A program made the translations under genes and the position numbers. Below, piece by piece: positions 18,454 through 28,302 of a stretch of DNA of 64,000 nt; position 1 is the stretch's first letter; every line of letters begins with the position of its first letter. The notes beneath the pieces were generated by a model. It searched no databases and had not been told where the DNA came from. It worked only from the letters and a program-made list of their open reading frames with translations. The stretch is taken from contig NZ_JABFCX010000002.1 in assembly GCF_013085255.1 (NCBI RefSeq), positions 1,168,501 through 1,232,500 of the forward strand, written 5' to 3'. This DNA is from Parvularcula mediterranea. GTDB lineage: Bacteria > Pseudomonadota > Alphaproteobacteria > Caulobacterales > Parvularculaceae.

Positions 18454-21018
18454 ATGATCCGCAATCTCAAGACGCGCGCGCTGCTTGGCGCCGCCGTTTC
18501 CGCATTCACGGTTTCGGCTTTCGCCGCGGCTAACGCTCAGGAAGACAAAGGTCTTCCGACGATCGCGGAGAAAACCGAAGGCTACGAGCAGATCGAGGGC
18601 CTCTTCCCGTTCTACCGCAATGCGGACACCGGCGAAGTCCTGATGGAAGTCACCGAGGAGCAGCTCGGCGACGAGTTCATCGCGTTTACCTATGTGGAGA
18701 ACGGCGTCCTCGACGCGGGCGTCTTCAAGGGCCTCTTCGCTGACCAGCGCATCATCCGCTTCGACAAGCATTTCGGCGCGCTCGAGCTGAACGAAGTCAA
18801 CACATCCTATTACTTCGACCCTGAGAATGCGATCGCGAAGGCCGCTGACGCCAATATCGCCCCGGCGATTATCGGCACCCTCGACATCGTTGCCGAGACC
18901 AAGGGCGATGATGATGGCGACGACCGCTACCTCATCCCCGCAGCTCCGCTCTTCAAGTCGGAGATGCTGACCCAGATCAACCGCCCGAACCCGCTGGCTG
19001 GCCCGTTCCAGTTCAACCTCGGCGGCCTCAACCCGCGTCAGACGAAGTATGACGACGTCCGCGGCTATCCTGAGAACGTCGACGTCGTTGTCGACTACGT
19101 CTTCAACAACCCGATGCCGTTCAATGGCGGCTCGTCGACCGTTACCGATGCCCGTTCGGTCACGCTGCAGGTCCAGCACTCGCTGATCGAAATGCCGGAC
19201 GATGGCTACGAGCCGCGCTTTGACGACTACCGCGTCGGCTACTTCTTCGACCAGACCACGGACCTGACGAGCTACGAAGCGGCTCCTTATCGCGACGTCA
19301 TCAACCGCTGGCGCCTCGAGAAGAAAGACCCGGCCGCTGCGATCTCCGATCCGGTCAAGCCGATCACCTTCTGGATCGAGAACACGACCCCGGTCGAATA
19401 CCGCGACATCGTCGCCGAGGGTGTCCTCAACTGGAACGAAGCCTTCGAGCAGGCCGGTTTCTCGAACGCCCTCGAAGTGAAGGTGCAGCCTGACGATGCC
19501 GAGTGGGACGCGGGCGACATCCGCTACAACGTCCTGCGCTGGACCTCGTCGCCGATCCCGCCCTTCGGCGGCTACGGCCCGAGCTTCACCAACCCGCGCA
19601 CCGGCGAAATCCTCGGCGCGGACATCATGCTGGAGCTCGTCTTCCTCCAGAACCGCGTCTTCGCCTCGCAGACCTTCGAATCGATCGGCCTGCCTGAGTG
19701 GATGATGGACGAGGACAAGTTCGACGAAGAAGGCCACATCATCACGCCTGAGCATGATGAGCACCGCCACTGCATCGCCGGCTCAGCGATGCAGGATAAG
19801 CTGAACTTCGGCATCACGGCTCTTCAGGCGCAAGGCGCGCCCCAGGAAGAGATCGACGAGATGGTTCGTCAGGCTCTGATGACCCTGATCCTTCACGAAG
19901 TCGGCCACACCCTCGGCCTCAACCACAACATGAAGGCGACCACGATCTATGGCCCTGACGAGATCCACGATGCGAGCGTCACCCAAGGCGCGCCGTCGGG
20001 TTCGGTCATGGACTATCACGCCACGAACTACGCCCCTCTCGGCGTTGAGCAAGGCGACTACGAGCACACCCGCGTGGGTGCCTACGACAAGTGGGCGATC
20101 GAGTTCGGCTACAAGCCTGAGGTCTCGGACCCTGAGGTTCGCGCCGAAGTTCTGTCGCGTTCGGACGATCCGATGCTCACCTTCGGCAACGACGCTGATG
20201 ACATGCGTTCGCCTTGGAACGGCATCGACCCGCGCGTGATGATCGGTGATCAGTCCTCGGACACGATCGAGTACGGCATCGACCGTATCAAGCTCGTCCG
20301 TTCGCTGATGAAGGACCTCCTCGCCAACCACGAGGGCGACAGCTACCAGATGCTGCTCCGTCAGTACTTCACTCTGACTGGCCAGCAGGCCCAGGCGGGT
20401 GTCGTGATGTCGAAGCAGATCGGCGGGGTCTATGTCGAGCGCATCGAACCGGGTCAGGAAACGGATAAGCTTCCGTACACGGCCGTTCCGAAAGCCATCC
20501 AGAAAGAAGCCATGGACACGCTCGCCGAGTATGTCTTCGCGGCTGATGCCTGGGATGCGCCGGAAGACCTCATCCGTCACCTCCAGCCCCAGCGCCGCGG
20601 CTACAACTTCTTCTTCAACACCGAAGATCCGAAGCTCCATGAGCGTGTGCTCGGCATCCAGAACGCGGTCCTCAGCCAGGTTCTGAACCCGAACGTCATG
20701 CGCCGCATGACCAACTCGGCTCTCTACGGCAACGAGTACTCGGCCGCTGAAGTCGTGCAGGATCTCAACGACGCGATCTTCGGCAACGATCTAATGGGTG
20801 TGACCAATACCTACCGCCGCAACCTGCAGATCGCCTACGTCCAGCGCTTGACCCGTATCGCCTACGGCTTCGGCTGGGATCCGGTTGCGCAGGCTGCTGC
20901 CCTCGCAGGCATTCAGGACATCAAAGGCCGCTTCGGCCTGATGCCGGAGATGCTCCTGCCGCTCGAAACCCGCGCCCACCGCGCCGCGATCCGCTTCGAG
21001 CTGCAGTGGGTCGGTTGA
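18454..21018 (+). CDS. Secreted zinc-dependent metalloprotease (DUF5117/DUF4953 type)
   Basis: 854 residues from the ATG at 18454; a TTG-started extension of 14 codons lacks support. Signal peptide at residues 1-29 (ends ANAQED). The zinc site is HEVGHTLGLNH starting at residue 481, the extended HExxHxxGxxH signature of metzincin-like proteases, followed by 'SVMDYH', consistent with a Met-turn. The N-terminal half corresponds to the DUF5117 domain. Strong codon bias towards C/G third positions suggests high expression. Exported; substrates unknown. Transcription ends at the terminator at 21041. Confidence 0.9.
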   Translation: MIRNLKTRALLGAAVSAFTVSAFAAANAQEDKGLPTIAEKTEGYEQIEGLFPFYRNADTGEVLMEVTEEQLGDEFIAFTYVENGVLDAGVFKGLFADQRIIRFDKHFGALELNEVNTSYYFDPENAIAKAADANIAPAIIGTLDIVAETKGDDDGDDRYLIPAAPLFKSEMLTQINRPNPLAGPFQFNLGGLNPRQTKYDDVRGYPENVDVVVDYVFNNPMPFNGGSSTVTDARSVTLQVQHSLIEMPDDGYEPRFDDYRVGYFFDQTTDLTSYEAAPYRDVINRWRLEKKDPAAAISDPVKPITFWIENTTPVEYRDIVAEGVLNWNEAFEQAGFSNALEVKVQPDDAEWDAGDIRYNVLRWTSSPIPPFGGYGPSFTNPRTGEILGADIMLELVFLQNRVFASQTFESIGLPEWMMDEDKFDEEGHIITPEHDEHRHCIAGSAMQDKLNFGITALQAQGAPQEEIDEMVRQALMTLILHEVGHTLGLNHNMKATTIYGPDEIHDASVTQGAPSGSVMDYHATNYAPLGVEQGDYEHTRVGAYDKWAIEFGYKPEVSDPEVRAEVLSRSDDPMLTFGNDADDMRSPWNGIDPRVMIGDQSSDTIEYGIDRIKLVRSLMKDLLANHEGDSYQMLLRQYFTLTGQQAQAGVVMSKQIGGVYVERIEPGQETDKLPYTAVPKAIQKEAMDTLAEYVFAADAWDAPEDLIRHLQPQRRGYNFFFNTEDPKLHERVLGIQNAVLSQVLNPNVMRRMTNSALYGNEYSAAEVVQDLNDAIFGNDLMGVTNTYRRNLQIAYVQRLTRIAYGFGWDPVAQAAALAGIQDIKGRFGLMPEMLLPLETRAHRAAIRFELQWVG

Positions 21019-21040
21019 TCCTCTGAAGGCAGATGAATTG

Positions 21041-21070
21041 AAAAGGGGCGCCCAAGCGGCGCCCCTTTTC
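21041..21070 (+). terminator. Terminator of the metalloprotease gene
   Basis: Perfect 12-bp stem (21041-21052 with 21058-21069), 5-base loop, ending in TTTTC. It lies 22 bases after the stop codon. Confidence 0.9.
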
Positions 21071-21100
21071 TGTGTGCGGATTTTTCAGCAGCGTGCTACG

Positions 21101-21213
21101 CCCACCTCTCCCTATGGGAGAGGTCGAATTCCATGATTTCGGGTGAGGGTGTTCGGATTCACGGCACAGATCGCCCTCATCCTCAATCCCTCTCCCTTTG
21201 GGGGAGGGAGGCG
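21101..21213. repeat. Extragenic palindromic repeat
   Basis: A perfect 9-bp hairpin with a 3-base loop (21104-21112/21116-21124) is followed by 'GGGTGAGGGTG' and the partly inverted 'CCCTCATCC', then a second CTCTCCC/GGGGAG hairpin near 21188-21208. This CTCTCCC-hairpin plus GGTGAGGG layout is typical of dispersed intergenic repeats in proteobacteria. No gene is seen in 21071-21251. Confidence 0.6.
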
Positions 21214-21251
21214 GCACCTGAGCAATCAGTCTTAAAAAAGGCGGTTTTCGC

Positions 21252-22730
21252 TCAGCCGTTCTTCCGCAGGCGGCAGGCGAAGAAGCCGTCCATGCCGCCG
21301 TCTTCCTGCATCCGGTGGGGCAGGGTGCGCACATCACCCTCTTTCGTCAGCACAGGGAGGTTCGCGACCTCGTCTTCTGTCACCGGCACGCGCTCGACAT
21401 CGTCACGGCGCTCAAGAAGCGCTGCGATCTGCTCTTCGCCTTCCTCCGGCAAAAGCGAGCACACGGCGTAAACGAGCGTACCGCCAGGCTTCACCAGCTC
21501 CAGCGCCTTGTCGAGCATCCGCGCCTGGAGCCTGACAAGGTCAGGCACCTGGGTCTCCCGCGACGTCCACAGAAGATCAGGGTTCCGGCGAATGGTACCC
21601 GTCGCCGAGCATGGCGCATCAAGCAGCACCCGGTCGGCCGCATTGGGCGGGCTCCATTTGAGGACATCCTCCTCAAGGACCACAGCTTTGAGGCCCGTCC
21701 GCTCGAGGTTCTCGCGAAGGCGGATCGTCCGTGGCCCTGAATGGTCCACTGCAAAGACGTTCGCGCCCGTGGAAGCGAGCTGCATCGTCTTCCCGCCCGG
21801 CGCGGCGCAGAGGTCGTAGACCGTCTCACCCTCCTGCGCGCCGAGGATCTCGGCTGGCAGGCTGGCGGCCAAATCCTGGGCCCACCAGAGGCCCTCTTCG
21901 AAGCCCGGAAGCTCCCGCACCTGGGTCGAGCTCATGCGCACCGTGCGCGGCCCGATCCGGCGTGCGCCGACTTCCTCAGGCCAGTCGATCTTTGCCGAAG
22001 GATCTCGCAGGGAGAGATCGAGCGGCGGCTCGTTCCGATGCGCCTCGGCAATCGACCCAGCCCGCTTCGCGCCATAGGCCCGGGCGAGCTTGCGCCAGAG
22101 CCAGCCCGGCGTATCCGCCCGCAAGGGCACGGCTTCCGCCTTCGCCTTGCCTTCCTCGGCAATCCGGCGGGAGACAGCGTTGATCAGGCCCTTGTAGCCC
22201 TTGGTCTCGACCCGGAGCTTCGAAAGCTCCACCGCCGACCAGGCAGCCGCGTGGGCTTCGGTACCCATGAAGCAGAGCTGCGCCGCGGTGATCCTAAGAA
22301 TGTCCGCAAGGTTCGTCTGCTTGGGCTTGAGCGGCTCGCGCAGATACTGGGCGATCACCTCGTCGAGCGTCCCCCGGCGCCTGAGCGTCGTCGATGCCAG
22401 CGCCCGGGCGAAGCCCCGGTCAGACCCCTCCAGCGCATTGAAAGTCCTGCAGATTTCAAGCGCTACATCGAGCGTGAAGCCCTTTCCCGTAAGGCGCAGG
22501 AGGTCGATCGCGGCGTTCCGTGACTCCACCCCCGGCGGTAGCGGCGGCAGCTCTTTCTTGCGCGGCGCGTCATCATCGCGGTCGCGGCCTTTCGGGCCGT
22601 CAAAGTCCCGTTTGCGAGGACCGTCGAAGTCGCGCTTGCGCGGCCGGTCTTCATCCCGGCCGGAGGAGCGTCGTTTACTCCCCCTTAACTCTTCGCTACG
22701 CTGGGGTCTGGCTTTATGGGGCGGCTTCAT
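21252..22730 (-). CDS. RsmB-like rRNA (cytosine-5) methyltransferase
   Basis: 492 residues from the ATG at 22730. An Arg/Asp/Gly-rich disordered N-terminus (residues 5-60) is followed by a NusB-like domain and the SAM-dependent methyltransferase domain: SAM-binding VYDLCAAPGGKTMQLAS, the RVLLDAPCSATGTIRRNP motif with the PC catalytic cysteine, and 'YAVCSLLPEEGEEQI' with the second (TCS-like) cysteine. This is the RsmB/Sun architecture; methylation of 16S C967 is inferred. Its ATG overlaps the ATG of the divergent gene at 22729. A TTG/other start further upstream (to 22829) would overlap that gene and is rejected. Confidence 0.9.
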   Translation of the reverse strand: MKPPHKARPQRSEELRGSKRRSSGRDEDRPRKRDFDGPRKRDFDGPKGRDRDDDAPRKKELPPLPPGVESRNAAIDLLRLTGKGFTLDVALEICRTFNALEGSDRGFARALASTTLRRRGTLDEVIAQYLREPLKPKQTNLADILRITAAQLCFMGTEAHAAAWSAVELSKLRVETKGYKGLINAVSRRIAEEGKAKAEAVPLRADTPGWLWRKLARAYGAKRAGSIAEAHRNEPPLDLSLRDPSAKIDWPEEVGARRIGPRTVRMSSTQVRELPGFEEGLWWAQDLAASLPAEILGAQEGETVYDLCAAPGGKTMQLASTGANVFAVDHSGPRTIRLRENLERTGLKAVVLEEDVLKWSPPNAADRVLLDAPCSATGTIRRNPDLLWTSRETQVPDLVRLQARMLDKALELVKPGGTLVYAVCSLLPEEGEEQIAALLERRDDVERVPVTEDEVANLPVLTKEGDVRTLPHRMQEDGGMDGFFACRLRKNG

Positions 22731-23463
22731 GATGAGACATCTGATCTTGGCTGTGGCAGCAATGTTCGTGGGCCTCGGCTCGGCCGCGGCACAATCCAAC
22801 GCGCTTGGCACGTCGGGCAAAATCCGCAACCCCTCGCAGACCTTACCGAGCCTCCACGCTGAGGCTCTTATCCCGGTTCTGAAGCAAATGGGCCTCGGCT
22901 ATGAAGGCGCCACGCTGCCCGGCGGTGAGAAGGCAATCCTCGTCCAGACCGCAGAAGGCGTGCGTTTCCAGATCACTCCGATGGCCTGCGACCGCTCGAA
23001 CCGCTGCCGCGGCATGCACCTCGTCACCATGTTCGAGACCGAGGTCGACCGCCGTACGGTCGCTGCATTCAACGACCGCTACGCCTTCATTTCCGCAGGG
23101 CTGAGCAGCGACCGGCTCGCCTACCTCGCACGCTATGAGATCGCCGACTTCGGCATGCCCCGCGGCAACGTCGCGGTGTCCATCGAGGTCTTCCTCGAAA
23201 CCGCAGGCCTCTTCGCCGAGCATCTCCAGAAGGCGCAGCCCGGTCTCAAGAAAGAGCCCCACGGCAGCGACCTCTCCGCCAATGGCCTCAACATGTCCGG
23301 CCTGATGCGCTCGGTCTCCACCGGCTTCGCACCCCGCGTGGCCATGCCACACAGCCATGCGCTGAGCTTTGAAGAGACGACCGACATCGTTGAGACCTTC
23401 GTCCGGGCCGAGAAGCTCTACCCCGGACGGATCGTCAACGAGCTCGATCCCCTGAAGAAGTAA
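22729..23463 (+). CDS. Exported YbjN-domain protein
   Basis: 244 residues starting with tandem ATGs (22729 and 22732). Signal peptide at residues 1-21 (LGSAAAQS). The region 'LIPVLKQMGLGYE...VRFQITPMACDRSNRCRGMHLVTMF' and 'VAAFNDRYAFISAGLSSDRLAYLARYEIADFG' fits the YbjN-like sensory-transduction fold. Function unknown. Ends 49 bases before tRNA-Arg. Start codons of this gene and the methyltransferase overlap on opposite strands, so both promoters must lie inside the partner's coding region. Confidence 0.82.
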   Translation: MMRHLILAVAAMFVGLGSAAAQSNALGTSGKIRNPSQTLPSLHAEALIPVLKQMGLGYEGATLPGGEKAILVQTAEGVRFQITPMACDRSNRCRGMHLVTMFETEVDRRTVAAFNDRYAFISAGLSSDRLAYLARYEIADFGMPRGNVAVSIEVFLETAGLFAEHLQKAQPGLKKEPHGSDLSANGLNMSGLMRSVSTGFAPRVAMPHSHALSFEETTDIVETFVRAEKLYPGRIVNELDPLKK

Positions 23464-23512
23464 CGCCTTGCCAAAGGGGGCACCGTGCCCCCATACGGTC
23501 CCCCCGGCATCA

Positions 23513-23589
23513 GCACCCATAGCTCAGCTGGATAGAGCGCTGCCCTCCGAAGGCAGAGGTCATAGGTTCGAATCCTATTGGGTGCGCCA
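23513..23589 (+). tRNA. tRNA-Arg (anticodon CCG)
   Basis: 77 bases including an encoded CCA. The acceptor stem GCACCCA pairs with TGGGTGC; the D arm GCTC/GAGC, the anticodon arm CTGCC-CTCCGAA-GGCAG with anticodon CCG, and the T arm ATAGG-TTCGAAT-CCTAT are complete. Reads CGG codons. Confidence 0.97.
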
Positions 23590-23786
23590 TTTTCATTGTT
23601 TCACGGGCCGTGGGCCCTCCAACGGGGCGGCCTGACCGGCCGGGCCGCGGTCGCAGCCTTAGCTCGTCGCCATAGCGACGAGCGTGCTGAAGCGGGCCTG
23701 TTTGATATTCAGTCCTGACTTGTCGGCCTGACCGAAGTCCTACCTTATGACCTGGCGCTACGATGTGCTGGCTGAGGAGGATGTCG

Positions 23787-25871
23787 ATGAGCGGAACTGC
23801 TGGAGCGCCGGGGCGGAGCCTTTCGGTGAGTGCGACCATCGCAATCTTCGAGCCGCCTCAGTTCGACCCCTCCCAGACTTTGCCTTCGCTCATGCTCAAT
23901 GGAGAGCCTGAGACCTCGCCGCTCGAGGACCCTTGGCCAACCACCCCTTCCTTCGGCGAGGCGCATGGCAAGCGCACCGTGGACATCGCTATTGATCGCG
24001 ACACAGACCTTTACGGTACGGGCGAGGTCACAGGCCCACTTCGCCGCAACGGCCAGACGATCGAGCTGTGGAACACGGACAATCCCAGCTACCGCCGGGT
24101 TCAGGGCCAGCGCCTTTACCAGTCCCACCCCTGGGTCCTTGGCGTCAGGCCAGACGGCAGCGCCTTCGGCATTCTTCACGACAGCACCTGGCGGCAGTCC
24201 CTGATCTGTGGGCGGACCATCAGGTTCGAGACTGACGGCCCCGCAGCGCGCGTCATCGTCATCCTCGGCGAGGACGCAATGGATGTCCTGCGCCAGCTCT
24301 CCAACCTCACCGGCAAGATGGAAATGCCGCCACTCTGGGCCCTCGGCTATAACCAGTGCCGGTGGTCCTACTACCCCGACGCGCGCGTGCGCGAGATCGC
24401 CAATGAGTTCCGCTCACGGAAGATACCGCTCGACGTCATCTGGGTGGATATCCATTACATGGATGACTACCGGGTCTTCACCTTCGACCCTGAGCGCTTC
24501 CCTGATCCTGCAGCAACCAACGCCTATCTCCATGAGAGGGACGTGAAGGCCGTCTGGATGATCGATCCGGGAGTCGCAAAGCAGGATGGCTACTCTGTCT
24601 ACAACAGCGGCGAGGCACGCGATGTCTGGATCAAGACCGCTGACGGGCAGCCTGCCCAAGGCGAGGTCTGGCCGGGCCAAACAGTCTTTCCCGACTTCAC
24701 CACTAAAGAAGCTGTCCATTGGTGGTCGGAGCAATATCAAGACTTCCTCGCGGTTGGAATCGACGGTGTCTGGAACGACATGAACGAGCCTGCGATCTTC
24801 GATGCCGAGACCTGGACCTTGCCGGAGGACGCTGTCCACCGCGGCGGTGCTGCCCACGCAGGTTTGCCGATCCCTGAGGGTCCGCATCTGCGCTATCACA
24901 ACGCCTACGGAATGCTGATGGCGCGCGCCACACGCGACGCGGTTTTGAAAGCCAAGCCGGACAAACGGCCTTTCGTCCTAACCCGCGCCAATGTGCTCGG
25001 CGGGCACCGCTATTGCGCAACCTGGACAGGAGACAATCGTTCGTGTTGGCATCATCTCAAAATGTCGATCCCGATGAGCGTCAACCTCTCGCTATCCGGC
25101 CAGCCCTTCCACGGCCCGGACATTGGCGGCTTTGAGGGCGAGGCTTGGCCAGAGCTGTTCGCTGAATGGATGGCCATTGGTGCCTTTTTCCCCTTCTGCC
25201 GTGGGCACACGATCGAGAAGAGCGCGGATCACGAGCCCTGGTCTTTTGGTCCGGAGACGGAGGAGGTTTGCCGCGTGGCGCTGAGGCGCCGTTATGCGTT
25301 GATGCCCTATCTCTACACGCTGTTCCGCCGGGCAAGCGAAACGGGTGCGCCCGTTATGCTCCCGGCTTTCCTCGCCGATCCGGCGGAGGAGGAGCTGCGT
25401 TTCTGCGACGATCGCTTCCTCCTGGGTTCCGATCTCGCCGTCGAGCCCGGCTGGGCGGATAAGACGATCTCCCTTCCAGAGGACTGGCGGCTGATCCCTC
25501 CGCTGGCGGAGGAAGTGCCCGGCGATATCCATCCGGCACTACGCCTCCGTCCGGGAGGGTTGATCCCGGCCTGTGCGCCCGCGGTCAGTACGGAAGCACT
25601 GACGCTCGAAACCCTGACCCTCCATGTGAACTTCGACCAAGATGGGCACGCGACAGGGTCGCTCTACTGGGATGAGCGAGAGGGCTTCGGCTTCGAGAAT
25701 GGTGCCTATACGGATCTGTCCTTCGTCTGCCAGCGCACCGATGCAGGGGCCACGCTCAAGGTCACGGCAGCAGGCCAGAGGCCGTTGCCAGCTGAGACAA
25801 AGATCATCGTGATCGATGTCGCGAACGCTGAACAACCAGTGCTCGCAACAAGGCTCGGCGCGGTGCTCTAG
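23787..25871 (+). CDS. GH31 family alpha-glucosidase
   Basis: 694 residues from the ATG at 23787, which has TGAGGAGG 6 bases upstream; in-frame ATGs at 23763 and 23781 are less well placed. Retaining alpha-glucosidase fold: nucleophile Asp331 in [12 protein letters not shown] and acid/base Asp416 in TWTGDN. Other family blocks: [16 protein letters not shown] and [17 protein letters not shown]. No signal peptide, so probably cytoplasmic, cleaving alpha-linked gluco-oligosaccharides after uptake. Its stop shares 4 bases with the convergent TolC-like gene. Confidence 0.95.
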   Translation: MSGTAGAPGRSLSVSATIAIFEPPQFDPSQTLPSLMLNGEPETSPLEDPWPTTPSFGEAHGKRTVDIAIDRDTDLYGTGEVTGPLRRNGQTIELWNTDNPSYRRVQGQRLYQSHPWVLGVRPDGSAFGILHDSTWRQSLICGRTIRFETDGPAARVIVILGEDAMDVLRQLSNLTGKMEMPPLWALGYNQCRWSYYPDARVREIANEFRSRKIPLDVIWVDIHYMDDYRVFTFDPERFPDPAATNAYLHERDVKAVWMIDPGVAKQDGYSVYNSGEARDVWIKTADGQPAQGEVWPGQTVFPDFTTKEAVHWWSEQYQDFLAVGIDGVWNDMNEPAIFDAETWTLPEDAVHRGGAAHAGLPIPEGPHLRYHNAYGMLMARATRDAVLKAKPDKRPFVLTRANVLGGHRYCATWTGDNRSCWHHLKMSIPMSVNLSLSGQPFHGPDIGGFEGEAWPELFAEWMAIGAFFPFCRGHTIEKSADHEPWSFGPETEEVCRVALRRRYALMPYLYTLFRRASETGAPVMLPAFLADPAEEELRFCDDRFLLGSDLAVEPGWADKTISLPEDWRLIPPLAEEVPGDIHPALRLRPGGLIPACAPAVSTEALTLETLTLHVNFDQDGHATGSLYWDEREGFGFENGAYTDLSFVCQRTDAGATLKVTAAGQRPLPAETKIIVIDVANAEQPVLATRLGAVL

Positions 25872-27265
25872 CCTCCGGACGTCAGTCGTTCTATGTCAAA
25901 GGTTGCGGCGAGGTAGGAGATCCTCGCGGCGGCAAGGGCAAGCTCCGCCTCCGCGACCCGCACCCTGGCATTTGCAGCCGTCTGTTCACGGATGTTGACG
26001 AGGAAGAAGTCACTGGCGCCGTTCCTGAAGCGCCGCCGTTCTGCTTCCTCCAGCTCAGCTGCCTGTTGCGCCTCTAGTGTCGCCAGTTTTAAAAGCTCCT
26101 CTGCCGTTTCAATCGAGACGGTCAGCTTGCGGATTTCCTGCGCGATACGATCGGACAGCAGCCGCTGGCGCTGCTCGAGAGCATCAAGCCGTGCATTGGC
26201 CGAGCGGACACGGCCGCGCGCATCACGGCGTCCGAAGGGCACTTTGAGGGTCACCCCTGCGATGACTTCAGCGTCGTCGCGGCTGATCCCGCCGGGGCCT
26301 ATGGCACCGAAATCGTCACCCGCTTCGACCTTGAGGTCGAGGTTCGGCAAGAGGTCATTGCGCGCAAGGTCACGCTTGAGCTCGAGCCGCTGCCGGGCAA
26401 TCTTCAGGAGGCGAAGTTCTGGCTGTCCGTCGACAATCGAGGCCAGCTCCGCAAGGGACACAGGGCTCGGTAGGTCAAGGTTCAAAGGCTGCTGCTCAGG
26501 AGACGGAACGATCGGCTCGCCATTCTCATCCCTGAGATAAAGCGCCAGATCGTTTGCCGCGAGGGCGAGGGCGAGGTCTGCGCGGCGGACACGGTCACGC
26601 CTCCTCGTCAGGTTCTGGGCATTCTCGGTCAGGAAGATCGCCGCTCTCGCGCCTGAACTGACCTCACGCCTGAGGGCGACATCGCGCCGCTCGGCCAATG
26701 CGAGCAGCCCGGCATAGGCCTGCCGTTCACGGCCCGCGGTCACCCACTGCCAGTAGGCGATCTGCGCACGCTCCTGCACCTCGAGGCGAGCGATCAGGAC
26801 ATCCAGCGCGGCCTCGCTGAGGCCAAGTTCGGCTTCGAGGATGCCCGCCCGCCGGCTATCAATCGTCCGGTTGCGGAGGAGCGAGAAGAGCACGCCGACC
26901 TTGGCTTCGCCGCCTTGGTTAGTGAAGTACTCATCCTCATAGATCGGGAAGTCGCCCTGGGACAGACGATAGCCGCCATAGACCTCAGCACCTAAGGGGG
27001 CGAGGGGCTTGGTCGCCTCCACCGAGGCAATGTCGCCTGAGTAGAAGCCCGCGAGCCTGCCCCTCAGCCTGCTTTCGATGACCGTGTCGAACGCGCCCTC
27101 CGCGCTCAGGCGTTCTCCGGCTGCTACGCGCTGTTCCGCCTCGGCTGCGAGGAGCGCGGGGTAGTGGCGCTCAACGGACTGGATCACCGTTTCGGGCAGG
27201 AGTGGTGCCGTCTGGGCATGGGCAAGCCCTACCAGGAAGATCAGTGCAAGGACAACATACCTCAT
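25868..27265 (-). CDS. TolC-family outer membrane efflux/secretion protein
   Basis: 465 residues; Sec signal peptide (MRYVVLALIFLVGLAHAQ). Long alpha-helical heptad regions (residues 170-260 and 340-440) and repeats of the OEP family indicate the trans-periplasmic channel. It is the last gene of an export operon: its ATG overlaps the stop of the HlyD-like gene by 4 bases (ATGA), indicating coupled translation. It should form the outer-membrane duct for whatever the ABC/HlyD pair moves. Confidence 0.9.
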   Translation of the reverse strand: MRYVVLALIFLVGLAHAQTAPLLPETVIQSVERHYPALLAAEAEQRVAAGERLSAEGAFDTVIESRLRGRLAGFYSGDIASVEATKPLAPLGAEVYGGYRLSQGDFPIYEDEYFTNQGGEAKVGVLFSLLRNRTIDSRRAGILEAELGLSEAALDVLIARLEVQERAQIAYWQWVTAGRERQAYAGLLALAERRDVALRREVSSGARAAIFLTENAQNLTRRRDRVRRADLALALAANDLALYLRDENGEPIVPSPEQQPLNLDLPSPVSLAELASIVDGQPELRLLKIARQRLELKRDLARNDLLPNLDLKVEAGDDFGAIGPGGISRDDAEVIAGVTLKVPFGRRDARGRVRSANARLDALEQRQRLLSDRIAQEIRKLTVSIETAEELLKLATLEAQQAAELEEAERRRFRNGASDFFLVNIREQTAANARVRVAEAELALAAARISYLAATFDIERLTSGG

Positions 27266-28299
27266 TGAGGTGCGAACCCGTCGCTGCTGGCCTCGCCGGT
27301 GAACTCCGGCGGGAAGTTGTTGAGCTGGCGCCAGAGCTCGAAGCCAAGGGGCACGGTCTCGAGGAGGATCCAGCCGCGCACCGTGGCGCCGTAGCGGATG
27401 AACCGCTGGTCAGGCCAGGGCACTTCAGGATTGTCGACTTCTGTCACCAGAACGCGGAACTGACCGTTCGGCTGTGCCGTCGGGTCGATCGTAAGGACCC
27501 GTGCCTCGAACGTGCCGACAGCGACCGATGGCCAGCCGGAGAACTGCACCGCTGGCCACCCCTCGAAGAGGAGGCGGACATCGTCGCCCGGCTTGACCAG
27601 GGCCACGTCGCGGCCGTCGATGAAGAGTTCCACCGCACGCTTCGCGCCATCGGGCTGGAAGGTGGCGACGGCGCTCCCTGCGGAGATGGTGGTGGCGACG
27701 TCGCCTGCATTGAGGCGGAGGATCGTACCGTCCCTCGGTGCACGGATGAGCTGCAGCGACTGGCGCGAGATATCGACCTGCTGGCGGGTGAGGGCCGCTT
27801 CGGCGGCGGCAAGGTCAGCGCGCAGGCCTTCCACGCGGATCGTGGCCTGCTCATAGTCGCGCCGCGCGGCGAGGCCGTCCTCGAACAGGCGCTGGGTCCG
27901 TTCAAGGTCGATCCTCGCGGTGGCAAGGGCGGACGCTGCGGCATTGCGCTGCTCGAGTAGCTGCTGTTGCTCCGCATCAAGACGTTCGAGGAGCTGGGGG
28001 TCATTGTCAGCGACCTTCAGGATCGGATCGCCCTTTTTCACCCGCGCGCCATCACGGACGTACCAGCGCTCGATCCGCCCTGAGACGAGGGCGTTGATCT
28101 CCTGCTGGCGGTCATTGGGGTCGAGGGTCGTGACGATCCCGGGGCCTGACGTGGTCTGGACCCAGGGCGTCATGGTCAGGAAGGCAATCGTCGCGGTGAT
28201 GGTCACCACGAGGATGATCGCCACCGCGGTGAAGATCCGCGGCTTCTTGATCGAGGCCAGGGTGGTGAAGTGTTTGATATGACGCTCACGGAACGGCAT
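27262..28299 (-). CDS. HlyD-family periplasmic adaptor
   Basis: 345 residues: short cytoplasmic N-terminus, one membrane helix at about residues 23-45, a split lipoyl/barrel domain (ALVSGRIERWYVRDGARVKKGDPILKV and IRAPRDGTILRLNAGDVA) and an intervening coiled-coil hairpin at about residues 105-185. It bridges inner-membrane transporter and TolC channel. It lies 3 bases after the ABC gene and overlaps the TolC gene start. 'RAPRDGTI' is the adaptor family's typical return strand. Confidence 0.92.
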   Translation of the reverse strand: MPFRERHIKHFTTLASIKKPRIFTAVAIILVVTITATIAFLTMTPWVQTTSGPGIVTTLDPNDRQQEINALVSGRIERWYVRDGARVKKGDPILKVADNDPQLLERLDAEQQQLLEQRNAAASALATARIDLERTQRLFEDGLAARRDYEQATIRVEGLRADLAAAEAALTRQQVDISRQSLQLIRAPRDGTILRLNAGDVATTISAGSAVATFQPDGAKRAVELFIDGRDVALVKPGDDVRLLFEGWPAVQFSGWPSVAVGTFEARVLTIDPTAQPNGQFRVLVTEVDNPEVPWPDQRFIRYGATVRGWILLETVPLGFELWRQLNNFPPEFTGEASSDGFAPQ

Positions 28300-28302
28300 G
28301 GA

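Noticed and set aside
18385-19770. Antisense frame of 461 codons over the metalloprotease gene
   Set aside because: Shadow of a strongly codon-biased gene; composition Asp/Arg/Val-rich as expected for such shadows.
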